From positions 62,001 through 126,000 of the forward strand of contig NZ_LR734844.1 in NCBI RefSeq assembly GCF_900010725.2: DNA of 64,000 nucleotides, given 5' to 3'. Below the pieces are notes generated by a model. That model was not told the origin of the DNA. It worked only from the letters and a program-made list of their open reading frames with translations, and did not search any database. Below, in pieces: positions 25,710 to 32,945 of this stretch. This DNA is from Planktothrix serta PCC 8927 (lineage in GTDB: Bacteria > Cyanobacteriota > Cyanobacteriia > Cyanobacteriales > Microcoleaceae). How positions within the stretch are numbered: the stretch's first letter is position 1; every line of letters begins with the position of its first letter. A program made the translations under genes and the position numbers.

Positions 25710-26522
25710 TCATATTGTGGCTATTGTCCGCATTAGAGCAAGAGCAGCCATCGGATCTTGAGTGGAAGAAAAGTTCGTCAGCAAGTCGTTTGTAGATAAG
25801 TTACTGATACCTCCTATATCAGCAGTAAAACTATTATCAATATTCAGATAACTCTGCTCAACTGCTGATAACCCAGTGCTGTTAATTTGACTCGACGAAC
25901 CTAAGATAAAATTGGCGGTATATCCTGAGTTAGTACCCCCGCTATTACTAGCTAAGTTTTGATAACTTCCTCCCCCAGTTAGAGGGTCATTTATTGTTGT
26001 TTCCTGAATCTGATTCGTTAAATCATTAGAGGAGTTAGTATTAACGGTTTCGCCAGTCAAGTTTGAAGTAAATGCACTCAGATGACTATTCGATCCACTC
26101 AAAAGCTGTTCGTACACCTGTTGAATGTCGGCGTTATCTGTTTGGGCAATTCGTTCTTGTAAATCTGCAATATCAGTCTCCTCAATCAACACTCCAACCT
26201 TCAAGGCTTCCGTTAGGGATTGACTCCCTTGCGCTATCAGATTATTGTACAATTGTTGTAAATCTGGATTGACAAAAACACCGATGGGGTTATCACCAAC
26301 TGGATCTTCAATCTGATAGTTATTGAGCAGGGTTTCTATCTTATTTTCATGACGATCTTCGCTATTAGCGATGTTATTAAAAATAGACAATCCCCACTGT
26401 TCATACAGGGTAATATAGACATCATGCGCTAGTTTTTCTTCTTCGCGCATATAGATAAGTCCTTCTGTCTCGGTGGCATCCAGACTGCTATTTACACTAC
26501 TAAAATCATTAACTATCTGCAT
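25710..26522 (-). CDS. DUF2202 ferritin-like protein with Ser/Thr/Asn-rich tail
   Basis: 270 residues. Residues 1-155 are a DUF2202 helical bundle with di-metal ligand pattern: Glu in LIYMREEEKLAHDVYITLYE (Glu/His), Glu/His in NSEDRHENKIETLL, Glu in VGVLIEETDIADLQERI and His in SGSNSHLSAF. Residues 160-270 are low-complexity Thr/Asn/Ser/Gly sequence. No signal peptide is evident. It is inserted between hdrC2 (12 bases upstream) and hdrB2, clearly part of the unit. A DUF2202 partner of an Hdr complex is unusual; a metal, peroxide or sulfur-oxygen chemistry role is speculative. Confidence 0.75.
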   Translation of the reverse strand: MQIVNDFSSVNSSLDATETEGLIYMREEEKLAHDVYITLYEQWGLSIFNNIANSEDRHENKIETLLNNYQIEDPVGDNPIGVFVNPDLQQLYNNLIAQGSQSLTEALKVGVLIEETDIADLQERIAQTDNADIQQVYEQLLSGSNSHLSAFTSNLTGETVNTNSSNDLTNQIQETTINDPLTGGGSYQNLASNSGGTNSGYTANFILGSSSQINSTGLSAVEQSYLNIDNSFTADIGGISNLSTNDLLTNFSSTQDPMAALALMRTIATI

Positions 26523-26533
26523 GATCTTTATCC

Positions 26534-27241
26534 TTATTTATTTTCATCCATTTCGTAGTTTCTGCTATCAGCAGTTTCTACCCAATTTTCCCAATACTTT
26601 TCAACTTCTTTTTTGCTACCGAGTTTCTTTTCCATGCCTTTTTCTACAGCATCCATTAACTCAATTGCCCCTGTTGCTTGATAAATTGCCCGCAATTCAT
26701 CCATGTCTTTTTCGGGAATGACTCGATGGGAACCTGCACTATTTTCCAAGTCCATTGGAACACCCCACCATTCCCGCATTTCCTCTTTATGTTCGTAATA
26801 GTATTCCCAGTTTTCTCCGAGTTCGGGGAAATGTTCAGGGGTAATATTTTCTGCTACTAAGGTATAACCTCGTTTGAGCATATTTTCCCCAAATACTCGC
26901 TTGGCAAACAATTGCTGTCTGCCTTTTTCTGACTCAGCAAAGTAACCATGACGAACGGAAAGACGACGCAAGGCGAGAATTACGTCGGCGGTGCTGTTAC
27001 CTCTGGGACATCTGGGTTTACAGGAAAAACATTGTCCGCAAAACCAGATTTTATCGGATTTAAGTAACTCCACAAGCCAATCTTCATCTTCGGTTTGGCA
27101 AATGTTCATCACCTCTCTGGGAGAGTAATCATAAAACTCTGCTGCTGGACAAACCGCAGTACAAATACCACAGTTCAGGCAGGCATTCATCCCATGCTGA
27201 TATTGAATATCTCGTTTGAGCTCGTCAACTAACTTGCCCAT
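26534..27241 (-). CDS. hdrC: HdrC2-like 2x[4Fe-4S] subunit
   Basis: 235 residues. Cluster motifs CLNCGICTAVCP (about residue 21) and CGQCFSCKPRCP (about residue 68), followed by a long C-terminal helical part with ITPEHFPELGENW and REWWGVP, which is typical of the sHdrC2 branch rather than HdrC1. First gene of the hdr unit. A perfect 10-bp inverted repeat lies 50-77 bases upstream and may be its operator. Transfers electrons between HdrB2 and HdrA in the family model. Confidence 0.85.
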   Translation of the reverse strand: MGKLVDELKRDIQYQHGMNACLNCGICTAVCPAAEFYDYSPREVMNICQTEDEDWLVELLKSDKIWFCGQCFSCKPRCPRGNSTADVILALRRLSVRHGYFAESEKGRQQLFAKRVFGENMLKRGYTLVAENITPEHFPELGENWEYYYEHKEEMREWWGVPMDLENSAGSHRVIPEKDMDELRAIYQATGAIELMDAVEKGMEKKLGSKKEVEKYWENWVETADSRNYEMDENK

Positions 27242-27290
27242 TGGTCAACCCCTCCAATTTTAGTACCGAGTTTATTTAATTTGGTTCTGT

Positions 27291-27318
27291 ATTTATATAA
27301 TTATATGGTTATATAAAT
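27291..27318. promoter_or_regulatory. Candidate operator, site A (upstream of hdrC2)
   Basis: ATTTATATAA (27291-27300) and TTATATAAAT (27309-27318) are perfect inverted 10-mers around TTATATGG. The core ATTATATGGTTATATA (27300-27315) resembles the motif at the other island promoters (12 of 16 positions against site C). Typical of ArsR-family dyads in form; the regulator is not in the window. Confidence 0.55.
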
Positions 27319-27605
27319 AAGCCAAAAAGTCAATCAGTAAATGTACTTAATTCAGAAGTGAAGGAAGGTAGGAGTAGATTTATCAATATCAATCAGATAT
27401 GGCATAACCAGGGACTAAGATCAACCTGCTCCTACACCAGAATTTTAGGAATAGAACACTTCTTAAGACGAATCAGATCAATCAGTGACAACTGAATTCG
27501 GTTTTGAGACCTGACTATTAAATTTTATGAGAATTTCGTTATTTTGTCAAGGGTTGTTATCTAAAAAAAATCGTTATTAGATCTAATTTTCTTAAAAAAT
27601 TTCGA

Positions 27606-27640
27606 CGACAAATTATCCCTGATTTAGGGATGATTTGTCG
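27606..27640. terminator. Long hairpin between the sqr and hdr units
   Basis: CGACAAATTATCCCT and AGGGATGATTTGTCG form a 15-bp stem with one mismatch and a five-base loop. It lies downstream of the sqr terminator on the minus strand and upstream of the hdr promoter. It may be a back-up terminator or a small RNA end. The remaining part of the 468-base gap has no visible gene. Confidence 0.5.
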
Positions 27641-27666
27641 TGTTGATCAATCTAGAGGATTAAAAT

Positions 27667-27700
27667 CAAGGGTGTGTATGCTTAGGTTTACATACCCTTG
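27667..27700 (-). terminator. Terminator of the mini-D1/petC/sqr unit
   Basis: Directly after the sqr stop codon on the minus strand, CAAGGGTATGTA pairs with TACACACCCTTG (one G-U pair) and is followed by ATTTTA. Good rho-independent form. Confidence 0.7.
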
Positions 27701-27709
27701 CGGGAAAAG

Positions 27710-29026
27710 TTAAGGTTTCCACTGCATAAATTTAATATACTCCCCCTCAAATCGTTCTCCTTTGAGCATTCGATTCCAATAAATCCAGGGTAAAGCGGTG
27801 ACTTTCATTGTCCACATAATTGATCGTTCCTTGAGCGGATTTAGAGGGAAACTGGATAAGGGTTTAGCATTATAACCATTAAATTCTGCCATAATCGTTC
27901 GGTTATAACCTGTAATTAACGGGCAACAAGTATAACCGTCATATTGACTCAATAAAGGTTTTGATGCGATTAAACAAAGTAGATTTTTAGCGGCAATGGG
28001 GGCTTGTTTGCGAATGGCGGCGGAGGTTTTAGAGGTGGGTAGAGATGAGGCATCTCCTAAACTAAAAATATTAGGATATCGCTTATGTTGGAGGGTATAA
28101 CTATCAACATCCACCCAACCATAGGGATTATTAGGGACAGCTAAAGGACTGCGTTTAATAAAGTCTGGAGCACTTTGAGGCGGTGCAACATGGATCATGT
28201 CATAGGGATAGCTGACTTGATCAATGACGTTGGACTTGTCATCTAAAATCTCAAAAATTGCTGTCTTTGTTTCCGCTTTAATTGCTTTTAAATTATGCCG
28301 AAACTGAACTTTAATATTTCTTTCCTGAACAATATTATCTAAAAGATTAGAATATTCAGGCACAGTAAACAGCTTATTTAAAGAGGAAAGAAACATAACG
28401 TTTGTCCGTTGACGGACTCCCCATTTACTGCGGAAAATATCATCCGCCATATACATCACTTTTTGAGGCGCACCGCCACATTTAATCGGGGTATTCGGAA
28501 AGGTAAATAAAGCATTTCCCCCTTGAAAATTGCGAATTAGTTCCCAAGTATAGGGTGCATAACGGGGAGAATAATTCGTGGTAACGCCATCTTTTCCTAA
28601 AGATTCTTTGAGTCCTTCGATCAGATGCCAATCAATCTGAATTCCCGGACAAACAATTAAATAATCATATTCAATTTGGATACCTGTTTGAGTCAGAACT
28701 CGATTGTGATCCGGGTCTAAGTGAATCACTTTATCTTTGATCCAAGTAGCACCGTAAGGAATAACATCCCGTTGATTTCTCAGGGTATCTTGAATTTTAA
28801 ATACACCGCCCCCGGTTAATGTCCAACCTGGTTGATAATAGTGTTGATCGGAAGGTTCAACAATGGCAATATCGAGAGAATGATTATTATGAAATAACAG
28901 AGAAGCCGTAGTAATTCCGGCTGCACCTCCTCCGATAATCACAATTTGATGATGTACTGTTTGAGTAACAGTTGGAGTTGTGATTGGATTCGAGGTTTGA
29001 GCCGATTCTACAGTTGAAGTGATCAT
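27710..29026 (-). CDS. sqr: Sulfide:quinone oxidoreductase, type II
   Basis: 438 residues. Oxidises sulfide to sulfane sulfur and reduces plastoquinone at the membrane face. FAD motif IVIIGGGAAGITTASLL near residue 29; redox cysteines at NTPIKCGGAPQK and YTCCPLITGYN, equivalent to the two catalytic Cys of human SQOR; C-terminal FAD loop NIFSLGDASSLPTSKT; amphipathic C-terminus PWIYWNRMLKGERFEG. The sequence is clearly of the eukaryote-like type II class rather than the type I enzyme of classical anoxygenic cyanobacteria. Last gene of the unit headed by the D1-derived protein. Together with the persulfide dioxygenase it gives a complete sulfide-oxidation start. Confidence 0.93.
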   Translation of the reverse strand: MITSTVESAQTSNPITTPTVTQTVHHQIVIIGGGAAGITTASLLFHNNHSLDIAIVEPSDQHYYQPGWTLTGGGVFKIQDTLRNQRDVIPYGATWIKDKVIHLDPDHNRVLTQTGIQIEYDYLIVCPGIQIDWHLIEGLKESLGKDGVTTNYSPRYAPYTWELIRNFQGGNALFTFPNTPIKCGGAPQKVMYMADDIFRSKWGVRQRTNVMFLSSLNKLFTVPEYSNLLDNIVQERNIKVQFRHNLKAIKAETKTAIFEILDDKSNVIDQVSYPYDMIHVAPPQSAPDFIKRSPLAVPNNPYGWVDVDSYTLQHKRYPNIFSLGDASSLPTSKTSAAIRKQAPIAAKNLLCLIASKPLLSQYDGYTCCPLITGYNRTIMAEFNGYNAKPLSSFPLNPLKERSIMWTMKVTALPWIYWNRMLKGERFEGEYIKFMQWKP

Positions 29027-29088
29027 GTCTAGTGTTGTTGTGTAAGAAGGATTGTTTTTGGATTAAAGGATTGTCTATCCGACCTGAA

Positions 29089-29541
29089 TTAAAGCCCTAT
29101 TTCTAAGGGTTGTCCTGCGGCTTTCCATCCTTTAATACTAGGCGGAAATCCCCGGACATTCTCATATCCTAATAGTTCTAAAGCCATGACTCCCATTGCC
29201 GTCCGATAACCCGTTGTACAATAAAGAATCACAGGACGATCTTGAGGAATCTGATCGAGATTTTGGGTTAATGATCTTAAGGGAATATTGATGGCACTGG
29301 GAATATGACCCAAAGCATATTCCGATGGTTCTCGAACATCAATTAAGACCGGATTATCCTCTTGCATTAGACTTTGGAGATCCTCAATTTTCATCAGGGC
29401 GTAATATCCGGGCGGAATCCCTTGCAGAAATTCAGTAATCACCGGATTAGAATTTGCTGCTAATGCTGGCAGAGGGTTGAAAAGTAATACTGGAGAAATT
29501 AACAGCCAAATTAGCAAAAATAATAATAAAAATTTTCGCAT
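29089..29541 (-). CDS. Exported single-domain rhodanese
   Basis: About 150 residues. Strong signal peptide (MRKFLLLFLLIWLLISPVLL, cleavage after ALA), so periplasmic or lumenal. Rhodanese domain: VLIDVREPSEYALGHIPSAI and active-site loop YCTTGYRTAMG with catalytic Cys. It would take sulfane sulfur released by SQR outside the cytoplasm. Start chosen at the ATG at 29541 (AGG seven bases upstream); an in-frame TTG at 29562 is less likely. Located 62 bases ahead of sqr. Confidence 0.85.
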   Translation of the reverse strand: MRKFLLLFLLIWLLISPVLLFNPLPALAANSNPVITEFLQGIPPGYYALMKIEDLQSLMQEDNPVLIDVREPSEYALGHIPSAINIPLRSLTQNLDQIPQDRPVILYCTTGYRTAMGVMALELLGYENVRGFPPSIKGWKAAGQPLEIGL

Positions 29542-29732
29542 CGTTTTGCCTAAAGTATCCAACGTAAAATATCAATTTGGACTCAACTGCATATCACCGG
29601 ATTTTGATCAAAATAATCGGTTCAGCAGATCGCTTAAATCCTCAAAAATTAAGCATTTTAGAGGCAATTTGTGATAAGCTGCCACAAAATGTTGCTTATA
29701 AATTGCCTCTATTTCTAGGTTGATTAAGATTT

Positions 29733-30155
29733 TCAACCCGCGAAATTTTCTTCCGAAAAGGCTTTAATTGGACAGTTCGGTTTGTGTTCTAATCCCAACT
29801 CTTGGTGACGTTGTAAATATTCCTCTTCAGTCCAATTTAGCTGATCAGCTAAGATTAGCAAGGTGAACACTCCGGCGCGTAAACCTGATGCACAACGGAT
29901 ATAAATAGGTTGAGATGCTGTATTTACCTTTTCACTAAAGGTTTTCAACACTTCTGGGTTGAGGTTTTGGGGAGAAACCGGAATACTAATATAATTGAAT
30001 CCCAATTTTTGAACCTCCTCCGCATTCAATTGTTTGTCCTCGGTTGGAGTACATAAATCAATCACGGTACTGTACCCTTTTTGAGCAATTTCTTGCAGTT
30101 CTTCTGGAGAAGACAAATTCCCAATTGCTAGGGATTCCGTCACACTTTGAAACAT
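29733..30155 (-). CDS. TIGR01244/DUF442 family sulfur transferase or phosphatase-like protein
   Basis: 140 residues. Tyrosine-phosphatase-like fold of the DUF442 (beta-lactamase-hydrolase-like, Blh N-terminal) family: SLAIGNLSSPEELQEIAQKG, VIDLCTPTEDKQL and the Cys-loop YIRCASGLRAGVF. The family is annotated as sulfur transferase because it is often fused to persulfide dioxygenase or rhodanese. Here it is free-standing between the Rieske and rhodanese genes. No signal peptide. Cytoplasmic sulfur relay is the likely role. Confidence 0.8.
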   Translation of the reverse strand: MFQSVTESLAIGNLSSPEELQEIAQKGYSTVIDLCTPTEDKQLNAEEVQKLGFNYISIPVSPQNLNPEVLKTFSEKVNTASQPIYIRCASGLRAGVFTLLILADQLNWTEEEYLQRHQELGLEHKPNCPIKAFSEENFAG

Positions 30156-30179
30156 AATTTTAGACCGTTGTTATTGTTG

Positions 30180-30713
30180 TTAAACCCACCAAGGTTTTGC
30201 TTCTGTACGGGGATCTAATTCTGTCCAAGGAGAAAGCCAAATCCGATTCTCTTTAATAGCAACATGAACTAATTTCAAAGGCAAAGGTGCTGGCCCTCGC
30301 AATACCGAACCATCGGCACTATAGCGAGAACCATGGCAAGGACATTGAAATTCTTGATCAACCGGATTCCAAGGAAAGGTACAACCTAAATGGGTGCAAT
30401 TATCGACGATTCCGATCGGATTTAAGCTGCTATTTTCTAGCACAGTTAAATAAGTTGGTTCTCCTGCTAACCCAGCAACTAAAGCACGGCTTCCAGGGAC
30501 TTCTGCTAAAATTTGGCTGGCAGGAATCGGATTTCCCAAGATATCCTTCGCTAAAATTGCTCCACCTTCTCCGCTTTCATCGGGGCCGATAAAATATTTA
30601 GAAACGGGATAAAGGGCACTTCCAGCCGTTGCAGCTACAGCAGCACCTGTCAGAAAATTCAGCAGTTGACGACGAGACAAAGACGGATTATCGAGAGGAA
30701 GGGTATTTTCCAT
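30180..30713 (-). CDS. petC: Rieske iron-sulfur protein, stand-alone PetC variant
   Basis: About 177 residues. Cytochrome b6f-type Rieske protein: twin-arginine-like start SRRQLLNFL, membrane anchor (about residues 18-35), flexible Gly hinge, cluster-binding boxes CTHLGC and CPCHGSRY, and the C-terminus TEAKPWWV characteristic of PetC. It passes electrons from plastoquinol to cytochrome f. There is no petA nearby, so this is an accessory PetC. Its place in the sqr unit suggests a version used during sulfide-driven electron flow. Start at 30713 is preferred for family length; an ATG at 30740 is in frame, with a TATAAT-like sequence overlapping it. Confidence 0.85.
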   Translation of the reverse strand: MENTLPLDNPSLSRRQLLNFLTGAAVAATAGSALYPVSKYFIGPDESGEGGAILAKDILGNPIPASQILAEVPGSRALVAGLAGEPTYLTVLENSSLNPIGIVDNCTHLGCTFPWNPVDQEFQCPCHGSRYSADGSVLRGPAPLPLKLVHVAIKENRIWLSPWTELDPRTEAKPWWV

Positions 30714-30943
30714 CGTATTTAAGTTAGAGACTACTCCCATTATAGTTTATTTACAAGAGAAAAACAGACTTTCTAAAATAGGAAAAAGCCAGAATTCAAA
30801 AGAGAATAAAACGCCGTTAGAAGCAATTAAAATTTAGCCATCAATCGCGGCTGCGACGAAAGCAATGGACTCCATAGACCCGACGGCTAAATCCGAAGGA
30901 AACTTATGGGTATTCGGTTCTATAGATCACTTCAAGGCCAAGG

Positions 30944-31249
30944 TTAGTACGGTTCATCATCCCAGGTATCGATCACGCGACCTCTGTTATCCCCAGAACC
31001 ATTGAAGTGAAACCCATTCAGGTTGAATCCGATTGTGTTCAGACCTAAAACCGCAAACCCAATTCCCACCACAAGATCTGTGGCTAAAACAAAATTCCAG
31101 GAATGAGCATTGTTCAAGAAAGCATACTGGAAGAGCAGCATCATTAAGATCCCAACTCCCCCCAGATACAGATGATTCTCTGTAGTGGTAATCCAATTAC
31201 AAAAGCGTGACCACACACCCTCTGGAGGTAGGGTGACAGTTGTTGTCAT
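30944..31249 (-). CDS. D1-derived two-helix mini-protein (psbA with the central part missing)
   Basis: 101 residues. Residues 1-36 match the D1 N-terminus ([22 protein letters not shown] against WERFCNWVTSTDNRLYVG). Residues 38-96 match D1 from about 257 to 318 ([43 protein letters not shown]). About 220 residues with helices B-D and the chlorophyll, TyrZ and pheophytin sites are absent, and the protein ends before the manganese-cluster C-terminus. D1 Ser264 (QB) is Phe and His272 (Fe ligand) is Asn. Two transmembrane helices are predicted. GGAG precedes the ATG. First gene of the sulfide unit. Diverged but intact, so probably functional; role unknown. Confidence 0.8.
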   Translation of the reverse strand: MTTTVTLPPEGVWSRFCNWITTTENHLYLGGVGILMMLLFQYAFLNNAHSWNFVLATDLVVGIGFAVLGLNTIGFNLNGFHFNGSGDNRGRVIDTWDDEPY

Positions 31250-31366
31250 GGGATGAATTCTCCATATTTATAAGTGCTGAAACCTGCGAAAGATGAATTT
31301 CTGGACGTACTTTCTCGGCTGAAGCCGTATGTAAGTCCTAGAAGTTGAAAAATAAATAAGCAGGTA

Positions 31367-31386
31367 TTTATATATTGCCATTTAGT
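31367..31386 (-). promoter_or_regulatory. Candidate operator, site C (upstream of the mini-D1/sqr unit)
   Basis: Minus-strand ACTAAATGGCAATATATAAA, 118-137 bases before the mini-D1 ATG in the divergent promoter region. It agrees with site D at 16 of 20 positions and with the core of site B (31438-31461) at 13 of 16 positions. Confidence 0.5.
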
Positions 31387-31437
31387 TATATGATTGTCAA
31401 GGTATTTTACGATTTTTTTATAATTATTTATTTTTAT

Positions 31438-31461
31438 AAAACTATATGGTAGTATAGTTTT
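31438..31461 (+). promoter_or_regulatory. Candidate operator, site B (upstream of the persulfide dioxygenase unit)
   Basis: AAAACTATA (31438-31446) and TATAGTTTT (31453-31461) are perfect inverted 9-mers around TGGTAG, 36-59 bases upstream of the ATG at 31497. This is where a repressor would cover the promoter. The core ACTATATGGTAGTATA matches the common motif. Confidence 0.6.
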
Positions 31462-31496
31462 ATCGTTGATCCCTATCGCTAAAGGATTGAAAAATC

Positions 31497-32186
31497 ATGC
31501 TCTTTCGCCAACTTTTCGACCCGGAAACCAGTACCTATACCTATCTGATTGCCGATGAAGCCACCCAAGAGGCGGTTTTAGTCGATCCTGTGTTAGAGCA
31601 AGTGGAACGAGACTCCACCTTGTTGCAAGAATTAGGACTGACCTTGCGTTATTGTTTGGAAACCCATATTCACGCGGATCACGTCACTGGAACCGGGAAA
31701 CTACGACAACTAACCGGATGTCTGGGGGTCGTTCCTGAAAACGCCACCGCCAATTGTGCGGATCGGTTTATTAAAGATGGAGAAATCTTAGAGATCGGGA
31801 CGGTTAAAATTCAAGCCATCACAACCTTGGGACATACGGATAGTCATGTCGCTTATTTAGTCAATGGCGATCGGGTATTAACTGGGGATTCTTTATTAAT
31901 TCGAGGTTGTGGACGCACGGATTTCCAAAGTGGAAATGCTGGATTACTCTACGATCATATTACTCAAAAATTATTTACCCTTGCCGATCAAACCGCAGTC
32001 TATCCCGGTCATGACTATAAAGGACGAACGGTTTCGACAATTGTAGAAGAAAAACAATTTAATCCCCGTTTTGTCGGGTATAATCGAGATAGCTTTATTG
32101 AAATGATGAGTAATCTCAATTTACCCAATCCTAAAAAAATTGCCGAAGCGGTTCCCGCTAATCAACTTTGTGGAAATAAAGCCTAA
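31497..32186 (+). CDS. Persulfide dioxygenase (ETHE1-like metallo-beta-lactamase fold)
   Basis: 229 residues. Metal motif THIHADHVTGTG (about residue 56), TLGHTDSH, LTGDSLLIRGCGRTDFQ and the ETHE1-specific YPGHDYKG near residue 170. The enzyme oxidises glutathione persulfide or similar to sulfite with O2 at a mononuclear Fe(II) site. Cytoplasmic. It removes the persulfide made by SQR and rhodanese. First gene of the rightward unit with a rhodanese-membrane protein and SulP. Needs O2, so the organism likely alternates between oxic and sulfidic conditions. Confidence 0.9.
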   Translation: MLFRQLFDPETSTYTYLIADEATQEAVLVDPVLEQVERDSTLLQELGLTLRYCLETHIHADHVTGTGKLRQLTGCLGVVPENATANCADRFIKDGEILEIGTVKIQAITTLGHTDSHVAYLVNGDRVLTGDSLLIRGCGRTDFQSGNAGLLYDHITQKLFTLADQTAVYPGHDYKGRTVSTIVEEKQFNPRFVGYNRDSFIEMMSNLNLPNPKKIAEAVPANQLCGNKA

Positions 32187-32332
32187 AGCTACGGTCGGGG
32201 TGAAGCAAAATTTTAAATGAACCATCTTAAGTCAGAAAGGATTCCCCAAAATAGCAGCAGTCAATATTAGTTTGATCGCTGCTGTTCTCCTGTTTAAAAC
32301 TCGGTTTCAAACTGGCTTAGATCTCCCCGGTC

Positions 32333-32391
32333 AGGAGGTGATGATCAAAAACATTAATATTGATTATTTCCGATTCCATTACAATCTATGA
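32333..32391 (+). other. Very strong Shine-Dalgarno and possible 16-codon leader ORF
   Basis: AGGAGGTGAT (32333-32342) is fully complementary to the 16S rRNA 3' end. The overlapping ATG at 32341 opens a short frame (MIKNINIDYFRFHYNL) ending at 32391, five bases before the ATG of the rhodanese gene. Spacing to ATG 32341 is short. It could be a leader peptide coupling translation to the next gene, or a leftover ribosome site. Confidence 0.35.
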
Positions 32392-32395
32392 AAAG

Positions 32396-32935
32396 ATGAT
32401 TAACTCTCTCACAGATCGATTGAAAGCTATTGATGCCCAAACTTTAAAACAATGGCTGGAGCAAGACCAAATTACATTGATTGATGTTCGAGAACCTTCT
32501 GAACACGCCGGAGAAAATATTCCAGGGTCAATTTTAAGTCCCTTATCTACCTTTGACCCTGTTAATTTACCCATTAACGGCTCAAAACCCTTTGTTCTTT
32601 ATTGTCAAAGCAGCAACCGCAGTGGTCAAGCGGCTCAAAAATTATTAGCGGCTGGGTTTGAAGAAGTTATGCACCTACAAGGCGGATTAAATGCTTGGAA
32701 ACAAGCGGGATATCCCACAATTGTTAATAAAAATGCTCCTATTAGTATTATGCGCCAGGTACAAATGGTTGCTGGCTCATTAGTCTTAATTGGAACCTTA
32801 CTCGGAGCATTTATTTCTCCCAATTTCCTATTTTTAAGTGGATTTGTGGGAGCAGGATTACTGTTTGCAGGGATTACTAATACTTGCGCTATGGCACAAT
32901 TATTAGCAAAATTACCCTATAATCAGCGTGTTTAA
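32396..32935 (+). CDS. Rhodanese fused to DUF2892 membrane domain
   Basis: About 179 residues. Rhodanese domain, residues 1-105 (ITLIDVREPSEHAGENIPGS; active loop YCQSSNRSGQ with catalytic Cys; HLQGGLNAWKQAGYP), then a DUF2892 module with two transmembrane helices (about 118-165, GSLVLIGTLLGAFISP and FVGAGLLFAGITNTCAM). The layout matches E. coli YgaP, a membrane sulfurtransferase. The start at ATG 32396 is preferred over an in-frame TTG at 32360. Its stop overlaps the region just before the SulP start, so the two are probably coupled. Confidence 0.85.
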   Translation: MINSLTDRLKAIDAQTLKQWLEQDQITLIDVREPSEHAGENIPGSILSPLSTFDPVNLPINGSKPFVLYCQSSNRSGQAAQKLLAAGFEEVMHLQGGLNAWKQAGYPTIVNKNAPISIMRQVQMVAGSLVLIGTLLGAFISPNFLFLSGFVGAGLLFAGITNTCAMAQLLAKLPYNQRV

Positions 32936-32945
32936 CTGGGGAACA

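Noticed and set aside
30944-31249. Treating the mini-D1 as a psbA pseudogene
   Set aside because: The frame is intact across the junction, with its own start, ribosome site and stop, and the sequence is diverged without stops or frameshifts.
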